Source: Thermohalobaculum sp963700775
GTDB taxonomy: Bacteria; Pseudomonadota; Alphaproteobacteria; Rhodobacterales; Rhodobacteraceae
Assembly (NCBI GenBank): GCA_963700775.1
Contig: CAVOYU010000001.1
Coordinates: 124,001-188,000, forward strand
Reading direction: 5' to 3'
DNA length: 64,000 nucleotides
Below, piece after piece: positions 1 to 8,112 of the stretch. Each line of letters opens with the position of its first letter. Positions within the stretch are counted from its first letter, which is position 1. The translations under genes and the position numbers were made by a program. The notes under the pieces are model-generated. The model had not been told where the DNA came from. It searched no databases and was given only the letters and a program-made list of their open reading frames with translations.

Positions 1-126
1 GCCAGCATCAACGGCACTGTCACCGCGACCGGCCCCTATGGGCCGGTGACCAAGCGGCTGATCGACGCCTATGTCGATCTGGTCGACTGCGATTTTGTGC
101 AGCAATACCTCGACAAACTATCCTAG
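1..126 (+). CDS. C-terminal end of an unidentified protein
   Basis: The first 41 codons are open from base 1 and stop at TAG (124-126). The residues end with DFVQQYLDKLS. The piece is too short to assign a family, and I do not recognise it. It reads in the same direction as the CoA-transferase and ABC importer that follow, so it may belong to the same catabolic or uptake locus; that is inference only. Confidence 0.5.
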   Translation, partial: ASINGTVTATGPYGPVTKRLIDAYVDLVDCDFVQQYLDKLS

Positions 127-199
127 GGATCTGCAAGCACTGCGATAACCGGCAATCAGGCTAGCCACGCCGCCGCCAGGCCGGAGGAAGGGGGATGCG

Positions 200-1381
200 A
201 TGCCATTCGCACCGCTTGCTGGAATCCGCGCGGTCGAGATGAGCCACATGATCATGGGGCCGTCCTGCGGCATGTTCCTGGCCATGCTCGGTGCCGAGGT
301 GATCAAGGTCGAGCCGCCGGGTGGAGACCGGACCCGCGAACTGACCGGCATGGGGGCCGGCTTCTTCCCGCTGTTCAACCGCGGCAAACGATCGGTCGCC
401 CTCGACACCGGCACCCCCGAGGGGAGCGAGGCGCTGCGCGCCCTTCTGGCCACCGCGGACGTCTTCGTCGAGAACTTCCGGGACGAATCCCTTGCCCGCC
501 AGGGTCTCGACCCGGCGACGCTCAGGGCCCGCTACCCCCGCCTGATCGTCGCCAGCCACAAGGGCTTCCTGCACGGACCCTATGAGCACCGCACGGCCAT
601 GGACGAGGTGGTGCAGATGATGACCGGCATGGCCTACATGACCGGGCCGACCGGCCGGCCGCTCCGGATCGGTTCCTCGGCCAACGACATCATGGCGGGG
701 TTGTTCGCGACGGTCGGCGTGCTGGGAGCGCTGCGCGAGCGCAACTCCTCCGGAGAGGGCGCGGAGATCCGAGCGGGCCTGTTCGAGAACTGCCTGCTGC
801 TGGTCGCCCAGCACATGGTGCCGATTCAGCTCGAAGGCTACGAGGCGCCGCCGATGCCCGAGCGCGATTTCGCCTGGCCGGTCTACGACATCTTCGAGAC
901 CCGCGACGGAAAGCAGGTCTTCGTCGGGGTCATCACCGCTGGCCACTGGGGCGCATTCTGCGACTACCTGGACCTCGGCGCCTTGAAGGACGATCCGCGC
1001 CTGCAGACGCCGATGGACCGGATCAGGGCCCGCGACTGGACCCTGCCGCTGATCCGAGAGCGGATCGGCGGGCTGGACGCGGCGCCGCTCTGCGCCGAAC
1101 TGGAGCGGCACGGCATCCCCTTCTCGCCGATCGCCCGGCCGGCTGACATGCTGGACGACCCGCATGTGAACCGCCCCGGCGGGCTGATCACATCGCGACT
1201 GGCGGACGGGCGCGTCTTCCGTGCCCCTGGCCTGCCCCTGGAAAAGAACGGCGAGCCGGTCAACGGGCCCGGAGATGTCCCGGCGCTGGGCGCCGACACC
1301 GAGACCGTGCTCCGCGCCGCCGGCTGCAGCGAGGAAGTGATCGCCGCGGTGCTGCATCAGGATCGTCCATCACCCTCGTGA
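200..1381 (+). CDS. Family III CoA-transferase (CaiB/BaiF type)
   Basis: This 393-residue protein has the length and layout of family III CoA-transferases, which move CoA between carboxylic acids through an enzyme-bound anhydride. The N-terminal segment LAGIRAVEMS followed by GAEVIKVEPPGGD is the family's opening fold. The catalytic aspartate should be Asp163, in the segment SANDIMAG, which matches the position of Asp169 of formyl-CoA transferase. The ATG at 200 follows a purine-rich GGAGGAAGGGGG stretch. The substrate cannot be read from sequence. It lies just upstream of an ABC importer and near the pca genes, so a role in activating an imported organic acid is plausible but unproven. Confidence 0.88.
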   Translation: MPFAPLAGIRAVEMSHMIMGPSCGMFLAMLGAEVIKVEPPGGDRTRELTGMGAGFFPLFNRGKRSVALDTGTPEGSEALRALLATADVFVENFRDESLARQGLDPATLRARYPRLIVASHKGFLHGPYEHRTAMDEVVQMMTGMAYMTGPTGRPLRIGSSANDIMAGLFATVGVLGALRERNSSGEGAEIRAGLFENCLLLVAQHMVPIQLEGYEAPPMPERDFAWPVYDIFETRDGKQVFVGVITAGHWGAFCDYLDLGALKDDPRLQTPMDRIRARDWTLPLIRERIGGLDAAPLCAELERHGIPFSPIARPADMLDDPHVNRPGGLITSRLADGRVFRAPGLPLEKNGEPVNGPGDVPALGADTETVLRAAGCSEEVIAAVLHQDRPSPS

Positions 1382-1505
1382 TCGATCCCGGCCTGCGCCC
1401 GGCGCGGCCATTCGGTCTTGACCTCGGCAATGTCAGATTGACCAATGGAGCGGAGGTCGCCAGCGGAGACTGGCGCCGGATCGGAAAACTCAGGGAGGAC
1501 AGACC

Positions 1506-2542
1506 ATGGATCTCACCAAGAGGCAATTTCTGGCCGGAACCGCGGCCTTCGCGGGCGCCGTGCACTGGTCCGTCGGAGCGCTCGGCGCCGAGACCGAGCT
1601 GATCACCGTCTCGCACTCGGTCAACACCACGATCTACGCCGCCCACATGGTCGCCAAGGCGAAGGGCTTCGCCGAGGCGGAGGGGCTCGACATGCATGTG
1701 ATCGAGGCCCAGGGCGGCTCGAACGTGCGCAAGATCCTCGCGGCCGGCCAGGTCGGCTATGCGCTCGGCAACTCGAGTCACCCCCTGCAGCTCACCAATC
1801 GTGGCCGGACCTCGAAGATCCTGATGGCCACCGACAACCGCTGCTCCTATGCCAATATCGTGATCCGCAAGGAGCTCCACGACCAGGGCATCGACACGGT
1901 CGAGAAGCTGGCCGAGTACCGTCGCGGCGGCGAGCTGCCGGTGATCGCCGCCACCGGAATCGGTTCGGGCACCTGGGTCTACGGCACCTACGTGCTGGAA
2001 ACCAAGGGTGTGGGCGATCAGTTCAACTGGGTGGCCGGCGGCGGCTCGAAGACCATGCTCGGCGGGCTGCAGGCGGGAAAGTTCGACGCCATCATGGCGG
2101 TGCCGGCCTGGATGTTCCGCGCCGTCGACGACGGCTACGGCGCGCTGCTCTACGACATCTCGGACGAGGCGTCCTGGGACAAGGTCTTTGGCGGCAACAT
2201 CCCGGCGACCGTGGTCTATGTGCTCGAGGATGCGATCACCGAAAACGCTGAGCGACTCAGAAGTACGTCACTGCGATGTACAAGTCGATGCGCTGGCTGG
2301 GCGCCTCCTCGACCGACGACATCTACGCCGTGGTCGGCCCTCTGATGCCGAACTTCACCCCGGACCTCGTGAAGCGCGAGATCGAATACTACAAGAAGAT
2401 CTGGCAGTACGACGGCGGGTTCCCGGAGGCCGATTTCGACACCGGCGCCAAGGTCTGGTTCCGCCCGCAGACCAAGATCGAGCCGCTGGGCTATGCGAAT
2501 GTCGCGGACATGAGCTTCCTCGCCAACGCCCAGAAGGCATGA
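1506..2542 (+). pseudogene. NitT/TauT-type ABC substrate-binding protein, frameshifted
   Basis: This is a periplasmic binding protein of the NMT1/THI5-like class, the solute receptor of the importer encoded by the next two genes. It starts with a Tat-like or Sec signal (LTKRQFLAG, hydrophobic stretch, ALGA) at an ATG preceded by GGGAGGA. The reading frame of 1506 is good through ITENAERL (to 2258). The remaining family sequence (KYVTAMYKSMRW through ANAQKA) then continues in another frame to TGA at 2540-2542. Restoring one base (CTC-CAG-AAG) at about 2258 rejoins the frames as a protein of about 345 residues. It is either a consensus error or a recent inactivation. The stop overlaps the ATPase start (ATGA), so the operon structure is intact. 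Confidence 0.85.
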
Positions 2543-3354
2543 CGCAGGCGGCCGGAACCACGCCGCCGGCCCGCATTGTCATCGAGGAGCTGGTCAAGAC
2601 CTTCGGCGGCCGCGGGCGCGACGTCCCGGCCGTCGAGAATGTCAGCTTCGAGGTCCGGCAGGGCGAGTTCGTGGCACTGATCGGACCGTCGGGCTGCGGC
2701 AAGAGCACGATCCTGAACATGATCGCCGGGCTGATCCCGCTGACCGGCGGCCGGATCGGCATCGACGGGCACGGCGTGACCTTCGGCAAGCCGACGCCGA
2801 ACACGGGCTACGTGTTCCAGCGCGACACGGTCTATCCCTGGCGCACGGTGAAGCGGAACATCGGCCTCGGGCTCGAGATCGCAGGCCGGCCCCGGGCAGA
2901 GCGCGAGGCCGAGGTCGACCGGATGATCGTCCGCGCCGGGCTCTCGGGCTTCGAGAACGCCTTCCCGATCACTCTCTCCGGCGGCATGCGCCAGCGCGTA
3001 TCCCTGATGCGCACCATCATCATGCGCCCGGAGATCCTGCTGATGGACGAGCCCTTCGGCGCACTCGACACCCACACCAAGCTCGAGATGCACAAATTCC
3101 TGCTCGAGATCTGGGACGAGGAAAAGCAGACCGTGCTGTTCGTCACCCACGACCTTGGCGAGGCGTTGACGTTGTCCGACCGGATCATCGTGCTCTCGGC
3201 CCGGCCCGGCCGGGTAAAGGAGATCTTCGACGTGCCTTTCCCGCGCCCGCGCGACGCGGTGACGCTCCGCGAGACTGCGGAATACTCGGCGCTGTTCTCG
3301 CGGGTCTGGCACTCGCTCGGCGAGGAGTTCCGCAAGACGAGTGCGGAGGGGTAG
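2539..3354 (+). CDS. ABC transporter ATP-binding protein (NitT/TauT family)
   Basis: This 271-residue ATPase would energise the importer formed with the binding protein upstream and the permease downstream. It carries Walker A (GPSGCGKST), the Q-loop region (YVFQRD), the signature LSGGMRQR, Walker B (ILLMDEPFGALD) and the switch histidine (FVTHD). This set and the length match the SsuB/TauB group. The start ATG overlaps the preceding stop by four bases, and the permease starts five bases after its own stop, indicating a single transcript. Family members import nitrate, taurine, sulfonates, pyrimidine precursors or aromatic acids, so the substrate is not determined. Confidence 0.93.
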   Translation: MTQAAGTTPPARIVIEELVKTFGGRGRDVPAVENVSFEVRQGEFVALIGPSGCGKSTILNMIAGLIPLTGGRIGIDGHGVTFGKPTPNTGYVFQRDTVYPWRTVKRNIGLGLEIAGRPRAEREAEVDRMIVRAGLSGFENAFPITLSGGMRQRVSLMRTIIMRPEILLMDEPFGALDTHTKLEMHKFLLEIWDEEKQTVLFVTHDLGEALTLSDRIIVLSARPGRVKEIFDVPFPRPRDAVTLRETAEYSALFSRVWHSLGEEFRKTSAEG

Positions 3355-3358
3355 CGCG

Positions 3359-4252
3359 ATGCCCGTAAACATGGCCTGGGTGAATTTCTGGCGGCTGGTG
3401 GTGCTGGCCCTGGTGCTCGGCATCTGGCAATGGGGTGATGCCGTCAACCAGGCGCTGATCTCGGGCCTGTCACCCGAATGGCGGCGGACCTTGAACATCC
3501 AGGTGCTGGAGCCCTTCTTCATCTCGAAGCCGACCCTGATCTGGGAGCGCTTCCTCCAGCTCGCCTGCTTCGCCGACCAGAGCGGCCAGTGGCTGCTCGG
3601 GAAAGGAGGCTTCTGGGACTGCATCGACAGCACCCGCAACAATCTCTGGAGCGCCACCCTGGCAACGCTGAGGAACACCTTCTGGGGTTTCCTCGTAGGC
3701 GTCAGCTCCGGCGTCGTCGTCGGGCTGGCGCTCGGCCGCTCCGAGTTCCTGGCGAAGATCTTCGAGCCCTTCATTATCGCATTCAATTCGCTGCCGCGCA
3801 TCGCGCTGGTGCCATTGATCGTGCTGGTTTTCGGACTTGGCGACGCTTCCAAGATCATGACCGCCTGGGTGATCGTGTTCTTCATCGTCTTCTTCTCGAC
3901 CTATGAGGGCGCCCGCGCGGTGGACCGTGACCACATCAACGTTGCCCGGCTGCTTGGCGCCAACGACTGGCAGGTGACCTGGACCGTGGTGGTGCCCTCG
4001 ACGCTCGCCTGGGTCTTCGCGGTGCTTACCCCCGCCCTCTCGTTCTCGCTGATCGGAGTCATCATCGGTGAGTTCATCGGCGCCCAGGTGGGCCTCGGCA
4101 AGATCATTATCGAGGCGGAAGCGACGCTCGAGACCGCCGACATGATGGTGGCGCTGTTCGTGCTGATGTTCGTCGGCGTCGGCCTCGCCCTGCTGATCCG
4201 GCGGCTGCAGAGCTATCTGCTGCGCTGGCAGTCGCATTTCAGCGAGCGGTAG
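3359..4252 (+). CDS. ABC transporter permease (NitT/TauT family)
   Basis: This 297-residue inner-membrane permease has about six hydrophobic segments. Its cytoplasmic EAA-type loop is near the segment GANDWQVTWTVVVPS, where it would dock on the ATPase. It belongs to the binding-protein-dependent transport permease family. I place the start at ATG 3359 because GGAGGGG (3345-3351) sits seven bases upstream. An in-frame GTG at 3341 would overlap the ATPase gene and bury that ribosome site. It is the last gene of the importer operon and converges on the pca operon. Confidence 0.92.
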   Translation: MPVNMAWVNFWRLVVLALVLGIWQWGDAVNQALISGLSPEWRRTLNIQVLEPFFISKPTLIWERFLQLACFADQSGQWLLGKGGFWDCIDSTRNNLWSATLATLRNTFWGFLVGVSSGVVVGLALGRSEFLAKIFEPFIIAFNSLPRIALVPLIVLVFGLGDASKIMTAWVIVFFIVFFSTYEGARAVDRDHINVARLLGANDWQVTWTVVVPSTLAWVFAVLTPALSFSLIGVIIGEFIGAQVGLGKIIIEAEATLETADMMVALFVLMFVGVGLALLIRRLQSYLLRWQSHFSER

Positions 4253-4254
4253 TA

Positions 4255-4272
4255 GCGGCGCCTTGGCGCCGC
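4255..4272. terminator. Hairpin between convergent operons
   Basis: A perfect 8-base-pair stem (GCGGCGCC, TT, GGCGCCGC) lies in the 26-base gap between the stop of the permease gene and the stop of pcaG. There is no clear T-tract on either side. It may act as a bidirectional transcription stop, but it is not a classical intrinsic terminator. Confidence 0.4.
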
Positions 4273-4278
4273 CGGGGC

Positions 4279-4899
4279 TCAGATGTCCAGAAACACCGTC
4301 TCCTGCGCGCCCTGCAGGTGGATATCGAAGCAGTAGACCGGCTTGGCCCCGCCGCGCGCGGCGATCAGGGTCCGGCGCCGGGCCGGACTCTCGATCCGGG
4401 CCAGCAACGGATCGCCGGCGTTCGCCGCCTCCTCGTCCTCGAAGTACATCCGGGTCGCGAGGCCGATGTTGATCCCGCGCGCCACCAGCCACAGGTTCAG
4501 ATGCGGCGCCTGGCTGCCCCCCGCGCGTGCCGGCACCGGGCCGGGCTTCACCGTCTCGAAGCTGAAGACCCCGGTCGCGAGGTCCGGCACCACCCGGCCC
4601 CAGCCGCGGAAATCCGGTTCTACCTCCAGCTCACGGGTATCCTCCGGATGGTCGTAACGGCCCTGGGAATTGGCCTGCCAGACCTCGATCAGGACGTCCT
4701 TTACAGGCGCGCCGGTTCCGTCGAGCACCCGTCCCTCGACACGGATGCGCTCGCCCTTGGTCTGCGGCCCGGCGATGACCTGGCCGAGCTCAGCGACCGT
4801 TTTCTCGAGACCTGCGACTGAGGGGGCTAGGCCGATATGGACATACGGACCCGCAGTCTGCGAGGGCGTCTCGTTCTGGTAGGGAAGCTTCTGCACCAT
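4279..4899 (-). CDS. pcaG: Protocatechuate 3,4-dioxygenase alpha subunit
   Basis: PcaG pairs with PcaH to open the ring of protocatechuate between its hydroxyls, giving 3-carboxy-cis,cis-muconate. The 206-residue chain has the family opening (QTAGPYVHIGL) and the core (VLIEVWQANSQGRYDHP). As expected for an alpha subunit, it lacks the iron ligands: the beta-subunit tyrosine and two-histidine segment is replaced here by PGPVPARAGGSQAPHLNLW. The ATG at 4899 is chosen because the longer open frame upstream only reads through the end of pcaH. It is the last gene of a four-gene operon, 10 bases after pcaH. Confidence 0.95.
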   Translation of the reverse strand: MVQKLPYQNETPSQTAGPYVHIGLAPSVAGLEKTVAELGQVIAGPQTKGERIRVEGRVLDGTGAPVKDVLIEVWQANSQGRYDHPEDTRELEVEPDFRGWGRVVPDLATGVFSFETVKPGPVPARAGGSQAPHLNLWLVARGINIGLATRMYFEDEEAANAGDPLLARIESPARRRTLIAARGGAKPVYCFDIHLQGAQETVFLDI

Positions 4900-4909
4900 C
4901 GGTCTGTAC

Positions 4910-5650
4910 CTAGTTCCCCTCGGGCCGGTTCTCGAACATGGTCGAGCGCCGCCCCCGCAGCACGATGTCGAAGCGGTAGGCGAGCGCGTCGAATGGCTTC
5001 GACGCCGGCATGTCGAGGGCCGCCACCATCCGGCCCACCGCCGCCCTGTCCGGCACCGCATTGGCGATTGGGCAGAGCGGGATCAGCGGGTCGCCCTCGA
5101 AATACATCTGGGTGATCAGCCGTTGGCAGAAGGCGGAGCCGAACAGTGAGAAGTGGATATGCGCCGGGCGCCAGCTGTCTGCGGAGTTGGGCCAGGGATA
5201 GGGGCCGGGCCGGACGGTGCGGAAGGCGTAAGCCCCGTCCGCGTCGGTCAGCACCCGCCCGCAGCCGCCGAAATTTGGGTCCAGGGGCGCCAGATAGCCG
5301 TCATTCACATGCCGGTAGCGCCCGCCCGCATTGGCCTGCCAGACCTCGACCAGTGCGCCGGCCACGCCGCGCCCGTTCTGGTCGGTAACCCGGCCATGGA
5401 CGATGATCCGCTCGCCGATCGGTTTGCCGCCATGGGCGTAGTTCGCCAGCAGGTCGGCGTCCAGCGGGCCGAGATCTGCCGCGGCGAAGACCGGGCCGGT
5501 GGTCTCGCTGAGCGACTGCGGCAGCGCGAGCAGCGGCTGTCGCGGCGATCGGGCGACGGTGGTCTTGTAGGCCGGCGTCAGCGCAGGCGGCTGCCAGGCG
5601 CGATCACGGGGATAGAAGTCGCCGAGGGGGACGGTCTTTGGGACAGGCAT
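4910..5650 (-). CDS. pcaH: Protocatechuate 3,4-dioxygenase beta subunit
   Basis: This is the iron-bearing subunit of the intradiol ring-cleaving dioxygenase. All four non-heme Fe(III) ligands are visible by family alignment: Tyr112 (GGRYRH), Tyr151 (PGPYPW), and His164 and His166 (RPAHIHFS). The length of 246 residues is normal. The family N-terminal arm (YKTTVARSPRQPL) is present. It sits between pcaC and pcaG, 11 and 10 bases away, in an operon read pcaD-C-H-G. The product is handled next by a PcaB cycloisomerase, which is not in this window. Confidence 0.97.
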   Translation of the reverse strand: MPVPKTVPLGDFYPRDRAWQPPALTPAYKTTVARSPRQPLLALPQSLSETTGPVFAAADLGPLDADLLANYAHGGKPIGERIIVHGRVTDQNGRGVAGALVEVWQANAGGRYRHVNDGYLAPLDPNFGGCGRVLTDADGAYAFRTVRPGPYPWPNSADSWRPAHIHFSLFGSAFCQRLITQMYFEGDPLIPLCPIANAVPDRAAVGRMVAALDMPASKPFDALAYRFDIVLRGRRSTMFENRPEGN

Positions 5651-5661
5651 GCGGCTCCTCC

Positions 5662-6054
5662 TCAGACCTCGATGCCAATCTCCGCGTAGGTGGCCCGGGC
5701 CACTCTTATGGCATGGTTCGCCGCCGGTACGCCCGCGTAAATTGCCACATGCAGCAGCGCCTCCTTCACCTCCTCGGGCGTCGCGCCGGTGTTCTTCGTG
5801 GCCCGCACATGCATCGCCACTTCGTCCCAGTGCCCGAGCGCGGCGAGAAGCGCGATGGTGACCAGCGACCGGTCGCGCTTCGTCAGTCCGGGGCGTGACC
5901 AGACCGATCCCCAGGCGGCCTCGGTGATCAGCCGCTGGAAGTCCTCGTCGAAGGGGCGCTTCGCAGCCTCGGCCCGTTCCACATGGGCGTCGCCGAGGAC
6001 CGCGCGCCGGGTCTTCATGCCCGCTTCATATCGGTCAGAATATCGCTCAGGCAT
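5662..6054 (-). CDS. pcaC: 4-carboxymuconolactone decarboxylase
   Basis: This 130-residue protein belongs to the carboxymuconolactone decarboxylase family and would convert 4-carboxymuconolactone to 3-oxoadipate enol-lactone. The segments RYEAGMKTRRAVLGDAHVERA and, later, GHWDEVAMHVRATKNTGAT and EEVKEALLHVAIYAGVPAA are the usual family blocks. The length matches stand-alone PcaC rather than the PcaCD fusion (PcaL) of some actinobacteria. Its start overlaps the end of pcaD by eight bases, so the two are translated from one message. Confidence 0.95.
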   Translation of the reverse strand: MPERYSDRYEAGMKTRRAVLGDAHVERAEAAKRPFDEDFQRLITEAAWGSVWSRPGLTKRDRSLVTIALLAALGHWDEVAMHVRATKNTGATPEEVKEALLHVAIYAGVPAANHAIRVARATYAEIGIEV

Positions 6055-6838
6055 GGCCGATCTCCTTCAGGAAGCCGACGATCAGCCGGCCGAGCGCGGC
6101 GGGCTGCTCGACGCAGGGGATGTGGCCTGCCTTGCGGATCAGCTCGAACCGGCTGCCTGGGATCAGGGCGGCCGTCTCGCGCACCAGATCGGGCGGCGTC
6201 GCCCCGTCCTCGGTGCCGCAGACCGCGAGGCAGGGCAGCCTCAGCCGCGAGGTGCTCTCGACCAGGTCGGTGTCACGGATCGCGGCGCAGCTGCGCACGT
6301 AGCCCTCCGGCTCGCTCCGCAGCAGCATGTTGCGCCAGACCGGGAAGGACGGGTCTTCGGCCCGGAACGCTTTGGTGAACCAGCGCTCGAGGATCGCATC
6401 CGCCAGCCCCGCGATGCCGTCAGCGCGGATCGCGGCGATCCGTGCGTCCCACATCTCCGGCGACCCGATCTTCGCGCCGGTGTCGCAGAGGACGAGCGCC
6501 CTGACCAGATCCGGCCGCTCGGCCGCCAGCCCCTGGGCGATCATGCCGCCGACCGAGAGGCCACAGATGACGGCACCCCGGATCCCGAGCCCGTCCAGGA
6601 TCCCGGCAAGGTCGGCCACATGGTCGCCCATGCCCCATTCCCGTTCCGGGCAATCGCTGAGCCCATGCCCGCGCTTGTCGTAGCGGATCAGCCGCAGGCC
6701 CGGCGGCAGGTGCGGCAGCACCGGATCCCAGATCCGGTGATCCGTCCCCAGCGAGTTCGAGAACACCAGCGCCGGGCCGCACTCCGGCCCCTCGCAGCGG
6801 ATGTTCAGCGTGACCCCGCCGACCAAAATCGCCTGCAT
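6047..6838 (-). CDS. pcaD: 3-oxoadipate enol-lactonase
   Basis: This is an alpha/beta hydrolase of 263 residues that opens 3-oxoadipate enol-lactone to 3-oxoadipate. The nucleophile elbow GLSVGG puts the catalytic serine at residue 95. An aspartate in GTEDGATPP and a histidine in KAGHIPC complete the expected triad. The start is ATG 6838, five bases after GGAGG; an in-frame GTG at 6844 lies within the ribosome site. It is the first gene of the pcaDCHG operon. No pcaQ-type regulator, pcaB or pcaIJ lies next to it, so the pathway must be completed from other loci. Confidence 0.94.
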   Translation of the reverse strand: MQAILVGGVTLNIRCEGPECGPALVFSNSLGTDHRIWDPVLPHLPPGLRLIRYDKRGHGLSDCPEREWGMGDHVADLAGILDGLGIRGAVICGLSVGGMIAQGLAAERPDLVRALVLCDTGAKIGSPEMWDARIAAIRADGIAGLADAILERWFTKAFRAEDPSFPVWRNMLLRSEPEGYVRSCAAIRDTDLVESTSRLRLPCLAVCGTEDGATPPDLVRETAALIPGSRFELIRKAGHIPCVEQPAALGRLIVGFLKEIGHA

Positions 6839-6955
6839 CCTCACCTCCGCGGTACCGCCGGACGACGTCTCGTCGCCGCACCGCTATCCGCCATTTCCGC
6901 ACCATGCCCCGGCACAAACCGCATAGGCAATCCCGGATCGCAAGCCGCGCGAGAC

Positions 6956-6969
6956 TTGATGCGCATCAA
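6956..6969. promoter_or_regulatory. FNR/FnrL-type binding palindrome
   Basis: TTGAT-GCGC-ATCAA is a perfect match to the FNR consensus (TTGAT, four bases, ATCAA). Its centre lies about 113 bases before the phosphoribosyltransferase ATG. It also lies between that gene and pcaD, but the spacing and a following TTGTACAGA stretch suggest it serves the phosphoribosyltransferase. Activation when oxygen is low is inferred from the known role of FNR-family proteins. Confidence 0.65.
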
Positions 6970-7075
6970 GGCAAGAGGCCGGCCTCCGAACGAGCATTTG
7001 TACAGACAGGTGCAAGTCAGTTCCGGGCGCAGGCGAAGGGTGATTGAGCCTGCGCAGGGCCGAAAGGGTTGCCAT

Positions 7076-7753
7076 ATGAAAGATTTCACCGACCGCACCG
7101 AGGCCGGCCGCATGCTGGCGCGGCTATTGACAGACGCGCGCCTTCCAGACCCCGCCGTTCTGGCCCTTCCGCGGGGCGGCGTGCCGGTCGGCCTCGAGAT
7201 TGCCCGCGCGCTCCGATGCCCGCTCGACCTGGTGATGGTCCGAAAGATCGGCGTTCCCTCGCAGCCGGAGCTCGCAGCCGGGGCGGTTGTGAACGGCGAG
7301 ACCCCCGAGATCGTGGTCAACGAGCGGATCGCCGAGCATGCACGCCTGGACCGCGCAGCGATCGAACGTCTGGCCGAGGTTCAGCTCGCCGAAATTCGCC
7401 ACCGGCGCCGCCTCTGGCTCGCCGGGCGCGCGCCCGTGGCGCTCTCGGGCCGCACCGCAATTGTGGTCGATGACGGCATCGCCACCGGGGCCACCATGCG
7501 CGCGGCACTGAAGGCGACCCGGCGGCGTGGCCCGGCGCGGCTTGTGCTGGCGGTGCCGGTAGCCGCACCCGACACGCTCGACGCGCTGCGCCCGCTGGTG
7601 GACGAGGTGGTCTGTCCGCTGACTCCCACCTTCTTCGGCGCGGTTGGCGCCCATTACCGCGCATTCGATCAGGTCGGCGACGACGCGGTGGCGGAGATGC
7701 TGGCCGAGGCAGACGGTTTCGCTCCGCGCGCCGACAGTTCCGGCTCGGGGTGA
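7076..7753 (+). CDS. Phosphoribosyltransferase domain protein
   Basis: This 225-residue protein has a type I phosphoribosyltransferase fold. The PRPP-binding loop VVDDGIATGATM lies at residues 130-141. The segment ALPRGGVPVGLEIARAL near residue 30 and MVRKIGVPSQPELAAGA near residue 54 are typical of the uncharacterised family often found beside stress proteins or erythromycin-esterase-like proteins. The start ATG follows GAAAGG. The substrate is unknown. An FNR-type site upstream predicts expression under oxygen limitation. It converges with a small gene at 7763, leaving a nine-base gap. Confidence 0.85.
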   Translation: MKDFTDRTEAGRMLARLLTDARLPDPAVLALPRGGVPVGLEIARALRCPLDLVMVRKIGVPSQPELAAGAVVNGETPEIVVNERIAEHARLDRAAIERLAEVQLAEIRHRRRLWLAGRAPVALSGRTAIVVDDGIATGATMRAALKATRRRGPARLVLAVPVAAPDTLDALRPLVDEVVCPLTPTFFGAVGAHYRAFDQVGDDAVAEMLAEADGFAPRADSSGSG

Positions 7754-7762
7754 CGGCGACGT

Positions 7763-7999
7763 TCAGCCTTCTTCGCTCTCCGCCTCGTCGCGCCGGACAA
7801 GCTCGTAGATCAGCCCCGCATGCCCGGTGAGCGGCTTTTCCAGCTCGCCCATCACGTCGGTCTCCTGCGCCAGATAGGCGGCGGCGCGCTCCAGATCCGC
7901 GATCGTCGCGCCGGAGGCGACAATCTCCGCCAGCTTGTGGTCGTCGATGTCGCCGAGCAGGCGCCGCACATCCGCGCGCGAGAGAGTCCGGTCAGTCAT
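7763..7999 (-). CDS. Conserved-looking small protein of unknown function (78 aa)
   Basis: The 78-residue chain is soluble, charged and predicted helical (SRADVRRLLGDIDDHKLAEIVASGAT, then LERAAAYLAQ). The C-terminus is acidic (DEAESEEG). I do not recognise a named family. The gene is real by codon use and because an FNR-like palindrome (8077-8090) stands 78 bases upstream of its ATG. It faces the phosphoribosyltransferase, which also has an FNR site, so the two are probably co-controlled by oxygen state. A small partner or stress protein is a guess. Confidence 0.6.
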   Translation of the reverse strand: MTDRTLSRADVRRLLGDIDDHKLAEIVASGATIADLERAAAYLAQETDVMGELEKPLTGHAGLIYELVRRDEAESEEG

Positions 8000-8076
8000 G
8001 GTGTCCTCGCCGCTCCCAGCTCGCCGACCCCTGCGTCAGGGCCCACCCGATCATGGAGGCGAGCCACACCGTTGCC

Positions 8077-8090
8077 TTGACCTGCGTCAA
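8077..8090. promoter_or_regulatory. FNR-family (FnrL/DNR-like) binding palindrome
   Basis: CTTGAC-CTGC-GTCAAG is a complete inverted repeat of the FNR-superfamily type (TTGAC, four bases, GTCAA at 8077-8090). It lies between the end of the aldo/keto reductase gene and the start of the 78-residue gene, so its likely target is the latter. Confidence 0.55.
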
Positions 8091-8112
8091 GCGGGACGCG
8101 GGTCGGCCGTAC

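Noticed and set aside
161..1357. Long open frame on the minus strand opposite the CoA-transferase
   Set aside because: It is the high-GC antisense shadow of a clear family III CoA-transferase; composition is Arg/Gly/His-rich and matches nothing.
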